Source: Candidatus Eiseniibacteriota bacterium (GTDB lineage: Bacteria > Eisenbacteria > RBG-16-71-46 > CAIMUX01). Taken from it: 8,996 bases of DNA. The stretch covers positions 1-8,996 of the forward strand of contig JAGQHR010000085.1 of NCBI GenBank assembly GCA_020431745.1, in the 5' to 3' direction. This document shows positions 1-5,956 of the stretch, one piece after another (the stretch's first letter is position 1; the number at the start of each line of letters is the position of its first letter). Under the pieces are notes generated by a model that was not told where the DNA came from, did no database searches, and saw only the letters and a list, made by a program, of their open reading frames with translations. A program made the position numbers and the translations under genes.

Positions 1-496
1 TCCGACGCGCCAGATCGCGGTGCCGCACCGTCTCCAGCGCCCACTCGTAGTCTCGGCGGGTCGCGAGCACGAACTTGATCTCGTCCTGCGGGCGCAGCCG
101 GTCGAGGTTGTCCCACCGGTTGCGCTCCGACTCGCCGGAGTCCGGACACTTCAGATCGAGCACCGTGACCACGCGTGGATCCACCGACTCCGTCGAGACG
201 GCACCGCTCGTCTCCAGCAACACGGAATACCCTCGATCACAGAGCTCCCGAAGCAACGCCGGACATTCCTTTTGCGCGAGTGGCTCACCACCGGTGACCT
301 CGACGAGCGCACATCCGTACGAGGCGACGCGGTCCAGCACCTCGGCCTGGGACATCTCCGTTCCCCCGTGGAACGCGTACTCCGTATCGCACCAGCGGCA
401 GCGCAGGGGACAGCCGGTGAGGCGCACGAACGTGCACGGACGGCCCGCCCAAGTGGATTCCCCCTGAATCGAATGGAAGATCTCCGCGACTCGCAT
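1..496 (-). CDS. queE: 7-carboxy-7-deazaguanine synthase QueE (partial, C-terminus beyond left edge)
   Basis: QueE is a radical-SAM enzyme that contracts the ring of 6-carboxy-5,6,7,8-tetrahydropterin to 7-carboxy-7-deazaguanine, an early step towards queuosine in tRNA. I translated the 165 complete codons from the ATG at 496-494. The N-terminus reads MRVAEIFHSIQGEST, the family's opening substrate-binding segment. It is followed by the radical-SAM cluster motif C29-x3-C33-x2-C36 in the context TGCPLRCRWCDTEYAF, then the SAM-binding TGGEPL (68-73), LLETSG (93-98) and DLKCPDSGE (114-122), all typical of QueE. Family members are about 200-250 aa, so roughly the last quarter lies off the window. 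The start is fixed by an in-frame TAG four codons upstream (TAG ACT TTC CGG ATG). There is no Shine-Dalgarno sequence; a -10-like hexamer lies 6 nt upstream instead. The gene diverges from the HDOD gene across 111 bp. The family call is very secure. Confidence 0.95.
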   Translation of the reverse strand, partial: MRVAEIFHSIQGESTWAGRPCTFVRLTGCPLRCRWCDTEYAFHGGTEMSQAEVLDRVASYGCALVEVTGGEPLAQKECPALLRELCDRGYSVLLETSGAVSTESVDPRVVTVLDLKCPDSGESERNRWDNLDRLRPQDEIKFVLATRRDYEWALETVRHRDLARR

Positions 497-502
497 CCGG
501 AA

Positions 503-532
503 AGTCTAGGCTGCCGGCCCGCCGCGCTCCAA
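503..532 (-). promoter_or_regulatory. putative queE promoter giving a leaderless mRNA
   Basis: On the minus strand there is TTGGAG (532-527), an 18-nt spacer and TAGACT (508-503). Six nucleotides then separate the hexamer from the queE ATG, so a start 7 nt after the -10 would fall on the A of the ATG. The -35 is weak (only TTG matches consensus), while the -10 fits the TAnnnT pattern. The lack of a Shine-Dalgarno sequence and the same arrangement at the DUF2723 gene in this window support it. The assignment is inferred from sequence only. Confidence 0.4.
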
Positions 533-607
533 GCCTGCACTCCAGAAACCACGGGGACCCGCCGATGACGACAGCGAGGACGAAGCGACCACCCCGGAGA
601 GGGATCG

Positions 608-1483
608 ATGGACCAGACTGCGCAGGAAGTCAGCAGGATCAAGCTCCAGCAGGCATTGGCCACTCTCGAGCATCTGCCCCCGATGCCGGAGATCCTGATT
701 CGTCTGCTCCAAGTGCTGGAGGATCCGGACTCCACCGTCGATCAGGTCGCGGAGGTGGTGAGCACGGACGCCGCCCTCTCCCTCTCCCTGATCCGGTTGG
801 TGAACTCGGCGAGCTTCGGGCTCATCCGTCGCCTCACGGACATTCGCGAAGCGGTCCAGTTCGTGGGCACGAACGAGACCAAGAACCTCGCGATCGCGGT
901 GGCGGTCAAGACCGGGCTCATCGGCCGCATGCCCTCTTGCCACGCCTTCGACCGCTTCAAGCTCTGGCGGCACTTCGTCGGCACCGCCTTGGGCGCCCAC
1001 GCGCTCGCGTGCCGGCTCCGTCATCCCGCGTTCCGCTCGGCGTTCACCGCGGGACTCCTCCACGACATCGGTCTCGTCGTCCTGGATCGGGTGTTCCCGC
1101 ACGACCTCCAGTTCATCGTCAGCGAGCTCGAACGCAAGACGGTGACGCTGGAAGAGGCCGAGCAGCACATCATCGGGTTCTCCCACGGCGAGGTCGGGGT
1201 TTGGCTGGGAGAGCAATGGGACATTCCGCGGACGCTGCTCGCCCCCATGCTCCACCACGAGCGCCCCTGGGAGGGACGTCGGGACGCGGGCCTCTGCGCA
1301 CTGGTGGCGATCGCCGACTGGCTCGCGATGAGCTCCGACCCGTTCTACAAGTCGGCCTACCGTCCTCCGCTCGACCCCAAGGTCTTCGAGGCAGCGGGTA
1401 CGACCGAGGACATCCTCGTGGCGCTGCGAACCGATCTGGCCCGGGAAATGGACCGGATGGCCACGCTCCTCGAGCTCACCTGA
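608..1483 (+). CDS. Stand-alone HDOD domain protein (HD-superfamily signalling output domain)
   Basis: A 291-aa soluble protein made of one HDOD domain with no receiver, GGDEF, EAL or membrane part. HDOD proteins are HD-phosphohydrolase-fold modules found in bacterial signalling and stress regulation, usually thought to act through protein contacts. Visible family features are LPPMPEIL (23-30), the helical segment with VSTDAALSLSLIRLVNSASFG (51-71), LLHDIG (150-155) and the C-terminal half with FSHGEVG (191-197) and LHHERP (215-220). Unlike many HDOD proteins, this one has His or Asp at positions resembling the full HD metal-ligand set: H122, H152-D153, H193, H216-H217 and D237 (IADWLA). Residue 156 is Leu where HD-GYP proteins have the Lys of HDIGK, and no GYP motif is present. 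The ATG has a good Shine-Dalgarno sequence (GGAGAGGG, 596-603). The gene is convergent with the mutT-like gene, with 16 bp between the stop codons. The input signal is unknown. Confidence 0.9.
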   Translation: MDQTAQEVSRIKLQQALATLEHLPPMPEILIRLLQVLEDPDSTVDQVAEVVSTDAALSLSLIRLVNSASFGLIRRLTDIREAVQFVGTNETKNLAIAVAVKTGLIGRMPSCHAFDRFKLWRHFVGTALGAHALACRLRHPAFRSAFTAGLLHDIGLVVLDRVFPHDLQFIVSELERKTVTLEEAEQHIIGFSHGEVGVWLGEQWDIPRTLLAPMLHHERPWEGRRDAGLCALVAIADWLAMSSDPFYKSAYRPPLDPKVFEAAGTTEDILVALRTDLAREMDRMATLLELT

Positions 1484-1499
1484 AGCGCCACCGTCGGGT

Positions 1500-1928
1500 T
1501 CATCGGGCGCCGATCCAGCCCCGTTCCTCCAACAGCGCCAAGACCTCGCGATTGGCGCCGGGGAAGGAATAGACGCACAAATGCTCGGGGTGGACCCAGC
1601 GAACGGCCCGACATTGCCGCGGAGCCGGAATCCCGTGGAGGTAGTCGCAGGCGTGGAAGTCGATTTCGACCCGCCGGTCCGGATAGGCATGGCTCTGCCG
1701 GGTGAGGAGACCGCGGACCCGGATGTGAACTCCCGTTTCCTCCAGAACCTCCCGAGAGGCACAATCAGCGCTCGCTTCCCCGGGCTCGACTTTGCCCCCT
1801 GGAAACTCCCAGGAGTCGGGAAGGTGACCGGTGGGCATCCGGTGGCTGATCAGGATCCGGTCCCCCCCGCGTGAGGAACGGCGCACGACGACCGCAACGG
1901 CCACCCGGATGGGAGCGGATTCGGTCAT
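1500..1928 (-). CDS. mutT: MutT-family Nudix hydrolase (probable 8-oxo-dGTP diphosphatase)
   Basis: A 142-aa Nudix hydrolase, the usual length for MutT. The Nudix box matches the GX5EX7REUXEEXGU consensus exactly: G45, E51, R59-E60, V61, E63-E64, G66-V67. The WEFPGGKVEPGE context (40-51) is typical of MutT-type enzymes that hydrolyse 8-oxo-dGTP and so limit oxidative mutagenesis. Upstream are the first beta strands (IRVAVAVVVRR), the HRMPTGHLPDSWEFPGG segment that contacts nucleotide in MutT, and a C-terminal W..P(E/H)xL segment (WVHPEHLCVYSFPGA). The start is the ATG at 1928-1926. GAGAGA about 10 nt upstream may be a weak ribosome-binding site. A seven-G run (minus strand, C7 at 1862-1868) falls in codons 20-23. 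Nudix enzymes diverge in substrate, so another oxidised or unusual NTP is possible. The gene is monocistronic here, convergent with the HDOD gene and divergent from htrA across 106 bp. Confidence 0.88.
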   Translation of the reverse strand: MTESAPIRVAVAVVVRRSSRGGDRILISHRMPTGHLPDSWEFPGGKVEPGEASADCASREVLEETGVHIRVRGLLTRQSHAYPDRRVEIDFHACDYLHGIPAPRQCRAVRWVHPEHLCVYSFPGANREVLALLEERGWIGAR

Positions 1929-2034
1929 GGAAACGGTGTCTCTCGAAGGGGTCGCAAGGATCGGAACATTTATTCCCGGCCCGGGGTTCGTGGCGCGTGC
2001 AGTTTAACCCGGCACAAGTGGAGGTTCGACGACA

Positions 2035-3507
2035 ATGAAGAAGACCGGATCGATTGTCCTGATCGCCGGTGCGGCCTTGGTGCTCGGCATTCTTGCGGAA
2101 CGTGCCAGGGTCGTTCCGTCGATCGCCCCGACACCCGCCCAGGCCCAATCCGCGACCGAGGGTATCCAGGCCCTCAAGAGCCAAAGCCAGGCTTTCGTCG
2201 CGATCGCCAAGGAGGTCCTCCCCTCGGTGGTCAGCATCACGAGCAACAAGGTGATTTCCCCCGCCTCCGGTGGCGGCAACGGTCCGTTCAGCGACCGCTT
2301 CTTCCACCGATTCTTCGATGAGAACCCGGAGGAGTTCCGGCAGCAGGGCAGCGGCTCCGGCGTGATCGTGAGCGAGGACGGATACATCCTCACGAACAAC
2401 CACGTCGTGGAGAACGCCGATGACCTGGAGGTCGTGCTCTACGACGGCCGACACTTCCCCGCCCAGCTCGTCGGCACCGACGCCGCCTCCGATGTCGCGG
2501 TGATCCGCATCCAGGCCAAGGACCTCGAACCGGCGCGTCTCGGGAACTCCGACGATCTGCAGGTAGGAGAGTGGGTCCTGGCGGCTGGCAACCCCTTCCA
2601 GCTTTCCTCGTCCATCACGTCCGGGATCGTCAGCGCGATCGGCCGGAGCGGCATCGGACTCACCCGGTATGAGAACTTCATCCAGACGGATGCGGCGATC
2701 AACCCGGGGAACTCCGGCGGCGCGCTGGTCAACCTCGACGGAGAGGTCATCGGCATCAACACCGCGATCGCGACCCGGAGCGGCGGGTACCAAGGGATCG
2801 GGTTCGCGATTCCGATCAACATGGCCCGCACCAACATGGATCAGCTGATCAAGACCGGTCGGGTGACCCGCGGCTTCCTCGGCGTCAACATCGGCGACAT
2901 CGACGAGACGATGGCCGACTACTACGGTCTGGACGCCGCCCACGGTGCCATCGTCAATCGCGTCACCGAAGATTCCCCGGCCGAGCACGCCGGAATCGCG
3001 CAGGGGGACGTGATCGTCGCTCTGAACGGCAAGCCGATCGACGGAGTGAGCGATCTGCAGATGCAGGTCGCCGCCATCTCCCCGGGTACGAAGGTCGACC
3101 TGGAAGTGGTGCGGGACCGACGACACAAGACCGTCACCGCCGAGCTCGCCGAGCTTCCGACGGACGATGGAAGTGACGCGACCCCGAGCCAGGTCAAGCC
3201 GGAGGACGATCTCTTCTCGAAGCTGGGAATGACCCTCGATGACGTAACTGGCAACACTCGAAGGGAATACGAGCTCCCGGACGACGTCGACGGCGCCGTC
3301 GTGACCCAGGTGAAGGCGCTGGGGGCGGCCGGTCGGGCGAACTTCCGGGTCGGGGACGTCATCCTCAAGGTCGACGACACGGAGGTCCGTTCGCTCCGCG
3401 ACCTGCGCGACGCGCTCTCCGGAATCGAGGAGGGAGCCCCGGTTCTCTTCCTCGTCCAGCGCGGCGACGTGGAATTGCATCTGGCGCTCCGGATGCCGAA
3501 GGAGTAG
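2035..3507 (+). CDS. htrA: HtrA/DegP/DegQ-family periplasmic serine protease with two PDZ domains
   Basis: A 490-aa 'Do'-family trypsin-fold serine endopeptidase that degrades or holds misfolded envelope proteins. A signal peptide is visible: Lys2-Lys3, a hydrophobic core (about 6-21) and a probable signal peptidase I site after A35-Q36-A37. The catalytic triad is H123 (TNNHVV), D153 (ASDVAVI) and S227 (NPGNSGGAL). An LA-loop-like Gly/Phe-rich segment (about 78-106) precedes the protease core. PDZ1 starts near RGFLGVNI (279-286) and runs to about 365. After a linker (about 372-392), PDZ2 covers about 393-488, with its core at GAVVTQVKALGAAGRANFRVGDVI. Two PDZ domains and this length are normal for DegP/DegQ. 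The start ATG has GTGGAGG 10 nt upstream (2018-2024). A perfect hairpin follows the stop before rpoZ. Outer-membrane stress control is common in this family, but no clear sigma-E-type promoter is visible here. Assignment within DegP, DegQ and MucD is uncertain. Confidence 0.96.
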   Translation: MKKTGSIVLIAGAALVLGILAERARVVPSIAPTPAQAQSATEGIQALKSQSQAFVAIAKEVLPSVVSITSNKVISPASGGGNGPFSDRFFHRFFDENPEEFRQQGSGSGVIVSEDGYILTNNHVVENADDLEVVLYDGRHFPAQLVGTDAASDVAVIRIQAKDLEPARLGNSDDLQVGEWVLAAGNPFQLSSSITSGIVSAIGRSGIGLTRYENFIQTDAAINPGNSGGALVNLDGEVIGINTAIATRSGGYQGIGFAIPINMARTNMDQLIKTGRVTRGFLGVNIGDIDETMADYYGLDAAHGAIVNRVTEDSPAEHAGIAQGDVIVALNGKPIDGVSDLQMQVAAISPGTKVDLEVVRDRRHKTVTAELAELPTDDGSDATPSQVKPEDDLFSKLGMTLDDVTGNTRREYELPDDVDGAVVTQVKALGAAGRANFRVGDVILKVDDTEVRSLRDLRDALSGIEEGAPVLFLVQRGDVELHLALRMPKE

Positions 3508-3529
3508 CCTCCCGGTTTCGGGTTTTGGA

Positions 3530-3565
3530 CGTCGGGGCCCGTCGCGGGCCCCGACGAAACGTTTT
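3530..3565 (+). terminator. GC-rich hairpin after htrA, probable terminator or attenuator
   Basis: There is a perfect 11-bp inverted repeat: CGTCGGGGCCC (3530-3540), loop GTCGC, GGGCCCCGACG (3546-3556). It lies 22 bp after the htrA stop and 23 bp before the rpoZ start. The T-tract is poor: AAACG intervenes before TTTT (3562-3565), so termination may be partial. The rpoZ Shine-Dalgarno sequence follows directly. Confidence 0.55.
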
Positions 3566-3579
3566 GGAGATGTCTTTCG

Positions 3580-3849
3580 ATGAGCGATGAAACGAGCACT
3601 CTGCAGCTGACGGACGAGGCCGGCAACTTCCGGGACGTTCGCAGCAAGTACGAGTTCGTCGTGGCGGCGTCGCGCGAGGCCGAGCGCTTGAACGAGTACT
3701 ACCGGAACCACAGCATCCAAAACGACGTCAAGGTCACGAGCGAGGCGGTGCTTCGTTTGCGCGACGGGCGATCCCGCGCGATCTACGAAGAGCCCAAGCC
3801 GGTCGAGGAAGAGTCCCGGAAGGAAAGCACCTACTTCTTCGGTCCCTGA
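3580..3849 (+). CDS. rpoZ: DNA-directed RNA polymerase subunit omega-like protein
   Basis: An 89-aa acidic protein resembling the omega subunit, which wraps the beta-prime C-terminus and helps RNA polymerase assembly. The recognisable core is RSKYEFVVAASREAERLNEY (21-40), corresponding to the family's helix with (R/K)-(F/Y)-xLVxxAAxRAxxL. It is followed by KVTSEAVLRLRDGRSRAIY (51-69), matching the VTxxALxEIxxGK region. Omega proteins are typically 70-100 aa. The C-terminus (70-89) is Glu/Lys-rich and ends in TYFFGP, which I do not recognise as conserved. The ATG has a GGAGA Shine-Dalgarno sequence (3566-3570), 9 nt upstream. A strong intrinsic terminator follows 29 bp after the stop. The usual gmk/coaBC neighbours of rpoZ are absent, so the call rests on the protein pattern. 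An unrelated small helical protein cannot be excluded. Confidence 0.72.
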   Translation: MSDETSTLQLTDEAGNFRDVRSKYEFVVAASREAERLNEYYRNHSIQNDVKVTSEAVLRLRDGRSRAIYEEPKPVEEESRKESTYFFGP

Positions 3850-3878
3850 CCCGATCCGCGTCGTGCTCGAATCGACGG

Positions 3879-3912
3879 AGCCGGCCCCTCAGGGGGGCCG
3901 GCTTTCTTTTTT
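3879..3912 (+). terminator. Rho-independent terminator of rpoZ
   Basis: A 10-bp GC-rich stem, AGCCGGCCCC (3879-3888) pairing with GGGGCCGGCT (3894-3903), with a 5-nt loop (TCAGG), is followed at once by TTTCTTTTTT (3903-3912). This is a classic plus-strand intrinsic terminator lying between convergent rpoZ and the DUF2723 gene. On the minus strand no T-tract follows the stem, so it probably works in one direction only. Confidence 0.93.
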
Positions 3913-3928
3913 GGACGATCCCGGTTTC

Positions 3929-5815
3929 CTATCGATCCGGTCCGGCCGTGCGCGCCCCCGGAACCCGCGTGTCGATCGCCTGAATCAGCGCCCGCCACGG
4001 CGACGCCCGATCGACCCGTCCGGCTCGCTCGAGCAGAAGGACCCGGTTCTCCGCCATCCGCCTCCATTGCGCGATCACCAGGAGATGGATCGGATCGTCC
4101 GCCCGGAAACCGCGACTGAGCAGGGCTTCCAGGTCGGGCGGCGGGATCTCCGGCTGCGGCTCCCCCGCGATCGCGAAGACGAACGACCAGGGCACGACCG
4201 GCAGCGACCCGGCGCAGGACGGATCGACGTCCGGACTGTAAAAGGTCGGACGCGTCGCGCGATGGGCGAGCGCGATCCCCTGGATCACCGTGCGATAGTT
4301 CCGTTCGATCTGTGCCGGATCGTAGGGACGGTCCTCTTCGAATAGCGCGAGATCCGCCAGGAACGCTTGAATCGTGGGCTCCACGGGCCCGAGCAACTCA
4401 GAGTCGGCCCGCCGGAGCTGCGGGAAGTACCAGCTGCGGCGAAGCAGCTCGGGATCCACGATCGTGACGTCGGGGCGCATCCCTTCGACTTCCTGCAGGT
4501 AGAGGGCAGGCGAGACGATCGCATCCCAGAACGCGGACAACAGAATGGCGCGGGGCGGCAGCGACTCCAGCACCATCGTGGCGTGGGTGCGGATGAAATG
4601 ATCGTTCGCGCGATCGACCGAGCTCCACTGCCGGGCGGCGTGCGCCCCTCCGGTGAGGATCAGAAGCCCCGCCAGGATCCCCCCCAGCAGCCGGCTCCGC
4701 CGCCGGGAAGCCCACGCGGTCACGGCGGCGACCCCCGCCCCGGCCAGCAGCACGAGAACGAGATCGACCGGCAGGAAGTAGGGCGCGAGATCGTGGATGG
4801 AATAGCCCGAAGCCCAGATCAACGTCGTGAGCAGCACGAGCCCGAGCAGGCTCAGGATCCGGCCCCGGCGCCGGAGGGCCCAGGTTCCCGGAATCGACAG
4901 AACCAGAACCGCCCACGAAACCCGTGAGGGCAGGCTCGCGAGGTAGCCGGACAAGTTGGTCGTGAACTCGGCCGAGGATTCGAACTGCCACACGCGGTAC
5001 TGGGCCGCGAGGTAGTGGCGCCAGAACCGCGCCCAGGTCACGGGATCACCCCAGTCGAGAACGGGATCCTGGGCCGAACGGATCGGGAGATAGAGATTCA
5101 CGCTCCAGGCCAGGAGGGCCAGCCCCCCCAGCGCGGCGACCCATCCGATACGCCGGGAGAACCCTCGCACGTCAGCCAGCCAAAGGAACCCCCCGGCCAC
5201 GATCGCCGGGAGGAGAAAGGCCGCACTCAGGTGATGGGCGAAGGACACTCCCGTGAGGTATCCGAGCACCAGAACGGTCCGACCGTCGGCCTTTCGCACA
5301 CCGATCGCGACGAGCAGGAGCAGGAGCCCGGCCACCCCCGCGAGGTGAAGGCTGTACACCTCGTTCCCCGTGGCCTGCTGCCAGAGCTCGCGATCGGTTC
5401 CGAACCACAGGCCGACGGCCCAAGGCGCGCCCCATCGAATCCACCGGCTCTCCAGGCCCCACACGGAAACCAGCAGGAGTCGGGACGCGCGGACCGTGAG
5501 AAGGGCGGCAAGCCAGGCCGCGGCCGCGGAGAGCAGGTCCAGGGAATCGATCGGCGGGCCGGGCCAGAGCAGGATCGCGACCCGACCCAGCAGCGTGTAG
5601 AGCGGATAGCCGGTGGGATGGGCGATTCCGAGTCTAGCGCAGACGGTGGCGAGCTCTCCGCTGTCGATGATCCCCAGATCGTGGGAGCGGGTGAGGGCGT
5701 AGAGCACTCCGAGCGGAAGTCCCACCGCCACGAAATCGAGGAGTAAGGGGAAGCGTGCCCCCAACGGGGTTCGTCGATCCGAGCCTCCGGGCTCGACCTG
5801 GGCGGTTGCGGGCAT
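3929..5815 (-). CDS. DUF2723-family multi-pass membrane protein (putative GT-C-type glycosyltransferase, TMEM260-like)
   Basis: A 628-aa integral membrane protein of the DUF2723 family. The vertebrate member TMEM260 is a protein O-mannosyltransferase; bacterial members are uncharacterised and thought to be GT-C-like. Diagnostic motifs run in order: IIDSGELATVCARLGIAHPTGYPLYTLLGR as overlapping blocks at 49-78 (D51 is the candidate catalytic Asp), NEVYSLHLAG (151-160), FAHHLSAAF (192-200), YLPIRSAQDPVLDWGDP (242-258), then in the C-terminal extracytoplasmic part SAFWDAIVSPALYLQEVEGMRPDV within 427-450 and RRSWYFPQLRR (459-469). Roughly ten hydrophobic segments cover residues 22-390; 395-628 is soluble. 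The start chosen (ATG 5815-5813) places the first membrane segment near residue 24. The reading frame stays open far upstream, but that part is antisense to the GAPDH-like gene and carries no family signature. There is no Shine-Dalgarno sequence; TATAAC lies 6 nt before the ATG. The sugar donor and acceptor are unknown. Confidence 0.88.
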   Translation of the reverse strand: MPATAQVEPGGSDRRTPLGARFPLLLDFVAVGLPLGVLYALTRSHDLGIIDSGELATVCARLGIAHPTGYPLYTLLGRVAILLWPGPPIDSLDLLSAAAAWLAALLTVRASRLLLVSVWGLESRWIRWGAPWAVGLWFGTDRELWQQATGNEVYSLHLAGVAGLLLLLVAIGVRKADGRTVLVLGYLTGVSFAHHLSAAFLLPAIVAGGFLWLADVRGFSRRIGWVAALGGLALLAWSVNLYLPIRSAQDPVLDWGDPVTWARFWRHYLAAQYRVWQFESSAEFTTNLSGYLASLPSRVSWAVLVLSIPGTWALRRRGRILSLLGLVLLTTLIWASGYSIHDLAPYFLPVDLVLVLLAGAGVAAVTAWASRRRSRLLGGILAGLLILTGGAHAARQWSSVDRANDHFIRTHATMVLESLPPRAILLSAFWDAIVSPALYLQEVEGMRPDVTIVDPELLRRSWYFPQLRRADSELLGPVEPTIQAFLADLALFEEDRPYDPAQIERNYRTVIQGIALAHRATRPTFYSPDVDPSCAGSLPVVPWSFVFAIAGEPQPEIPPPDLEALLSRGFRADDPIHLLVIAQWRRMAENRVLLLERAGRVDRASPWRALIQAIDTRVPGARTAGPDR

Positions 5816-5821
5816 GAGGAT

Positions 5822-5851
5822 GTTATACCAGCGTCGACGAGCGGTCGTCGA
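5822..5851 (-). promoter_or_regulatory. putative promoter of the DUF2723 gene (leaderless)
   Basis: On the minus strand there is TCGACG (5851-5846, 4/6 to TTGACA), an 18-nt spacer and TATAAC (5827-5822, 5/6 to TATAAT). Six nucleotides (ATCCTC) then precede the ATG at 5815, so the predicted transcription start coincides with the start codon. The spacing matches the queE promoter candidate. The -35 overlaps the right arm of the inverted repeat at 5832-5853. Confidence 0.5.
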
Positions 5852-5853
5852 CG
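5832..5853. repeat. Perfect 9-4-9 inverted repeat, operator candidate
   Basis: CGTCGACGA (5832-5840), spacer GCGG, TCGTCGACG (5845-5853) form an exact inverted repeat in the divergent intergenic region. It covers the -35 and most of the spacer of the predicted minus-strand promoter. Its centre (5842.5) is about 62 bp upstream of the predicted GAPDH-gene start site, where class I activators often bind. A dimeric regulator acting on both genes is an inference; the regulator is not identifiable here. Confidence 0.5.
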
Positions 5854-5868
5854 TCCGGGCCGGCAGAA

Positions 5869-5898
5869 TTGACACTTCCGCGAAACGGCTCGTATAGT
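5869..5898 (+). promoter_or_regulatory. strong sigma70-type promoter of the GAPDH-like gene
   Basis: TTGACA (5869-5874, perfect consensus), an 18-nt spacer and TATAGT (5893-5898, 5/6) lie upstream of the gene at 5957. The predicted start near 5905 gives a 5' leader of about 52 nt. A 10-bp palindrome, CGGACGTCCG (5901-5910), is centred on that start site and could be an operator. The leader also holds a short hairpin, CTTCGC-CTCT-GCGAAG (5913-5928). This is the best promoter in the window. Confidence 0.8.
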
Positions 5899-5900
5899 TG

Positions 5901-5910
5901 CGGACGTCCG
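5901..5910. repeat. 10-bp palindrome at the predicted transcription start
   Basis: CGGACGTCCG is an exact palindrome centred on the predicted start site (about 5905) of the GAPDH-like gene. Its GACGTCCG core recurs at 5850-5857, 53 bp upstream (about five helical turns), next to the 9-4-9 inverted repeat. Repressor-site function is inferred only. Confidence 0.35.
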
Positions 5911-5956
5911 TGCTTCGCCTCTGCGAAGGAGATGTCACGCAGATCCGGGAGGCCCC

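Noticed and set aside
506..1762. 418-codon minus-strand frame opposite the HDOD gene
   Set aside because: It overlaps both the HDOD and mutT genes, shows no recognisable domain and has shadow-type composition.
1963..1991. GGAAC upstream of htrA as a sigma-E-like -35
   Set aside because: No matching -10 element occurs at the expected spacing; a single 5-bp match is not enough.
1765..3720. 651-codon open frame on the minus strand opposite htrA
   Set aside because: It is the Arg/Asp/Val-rich reverse-frame shadow of a high-GC gene; htrA on the plus strand has signal peptide, catalytic triad and PDZ domains.
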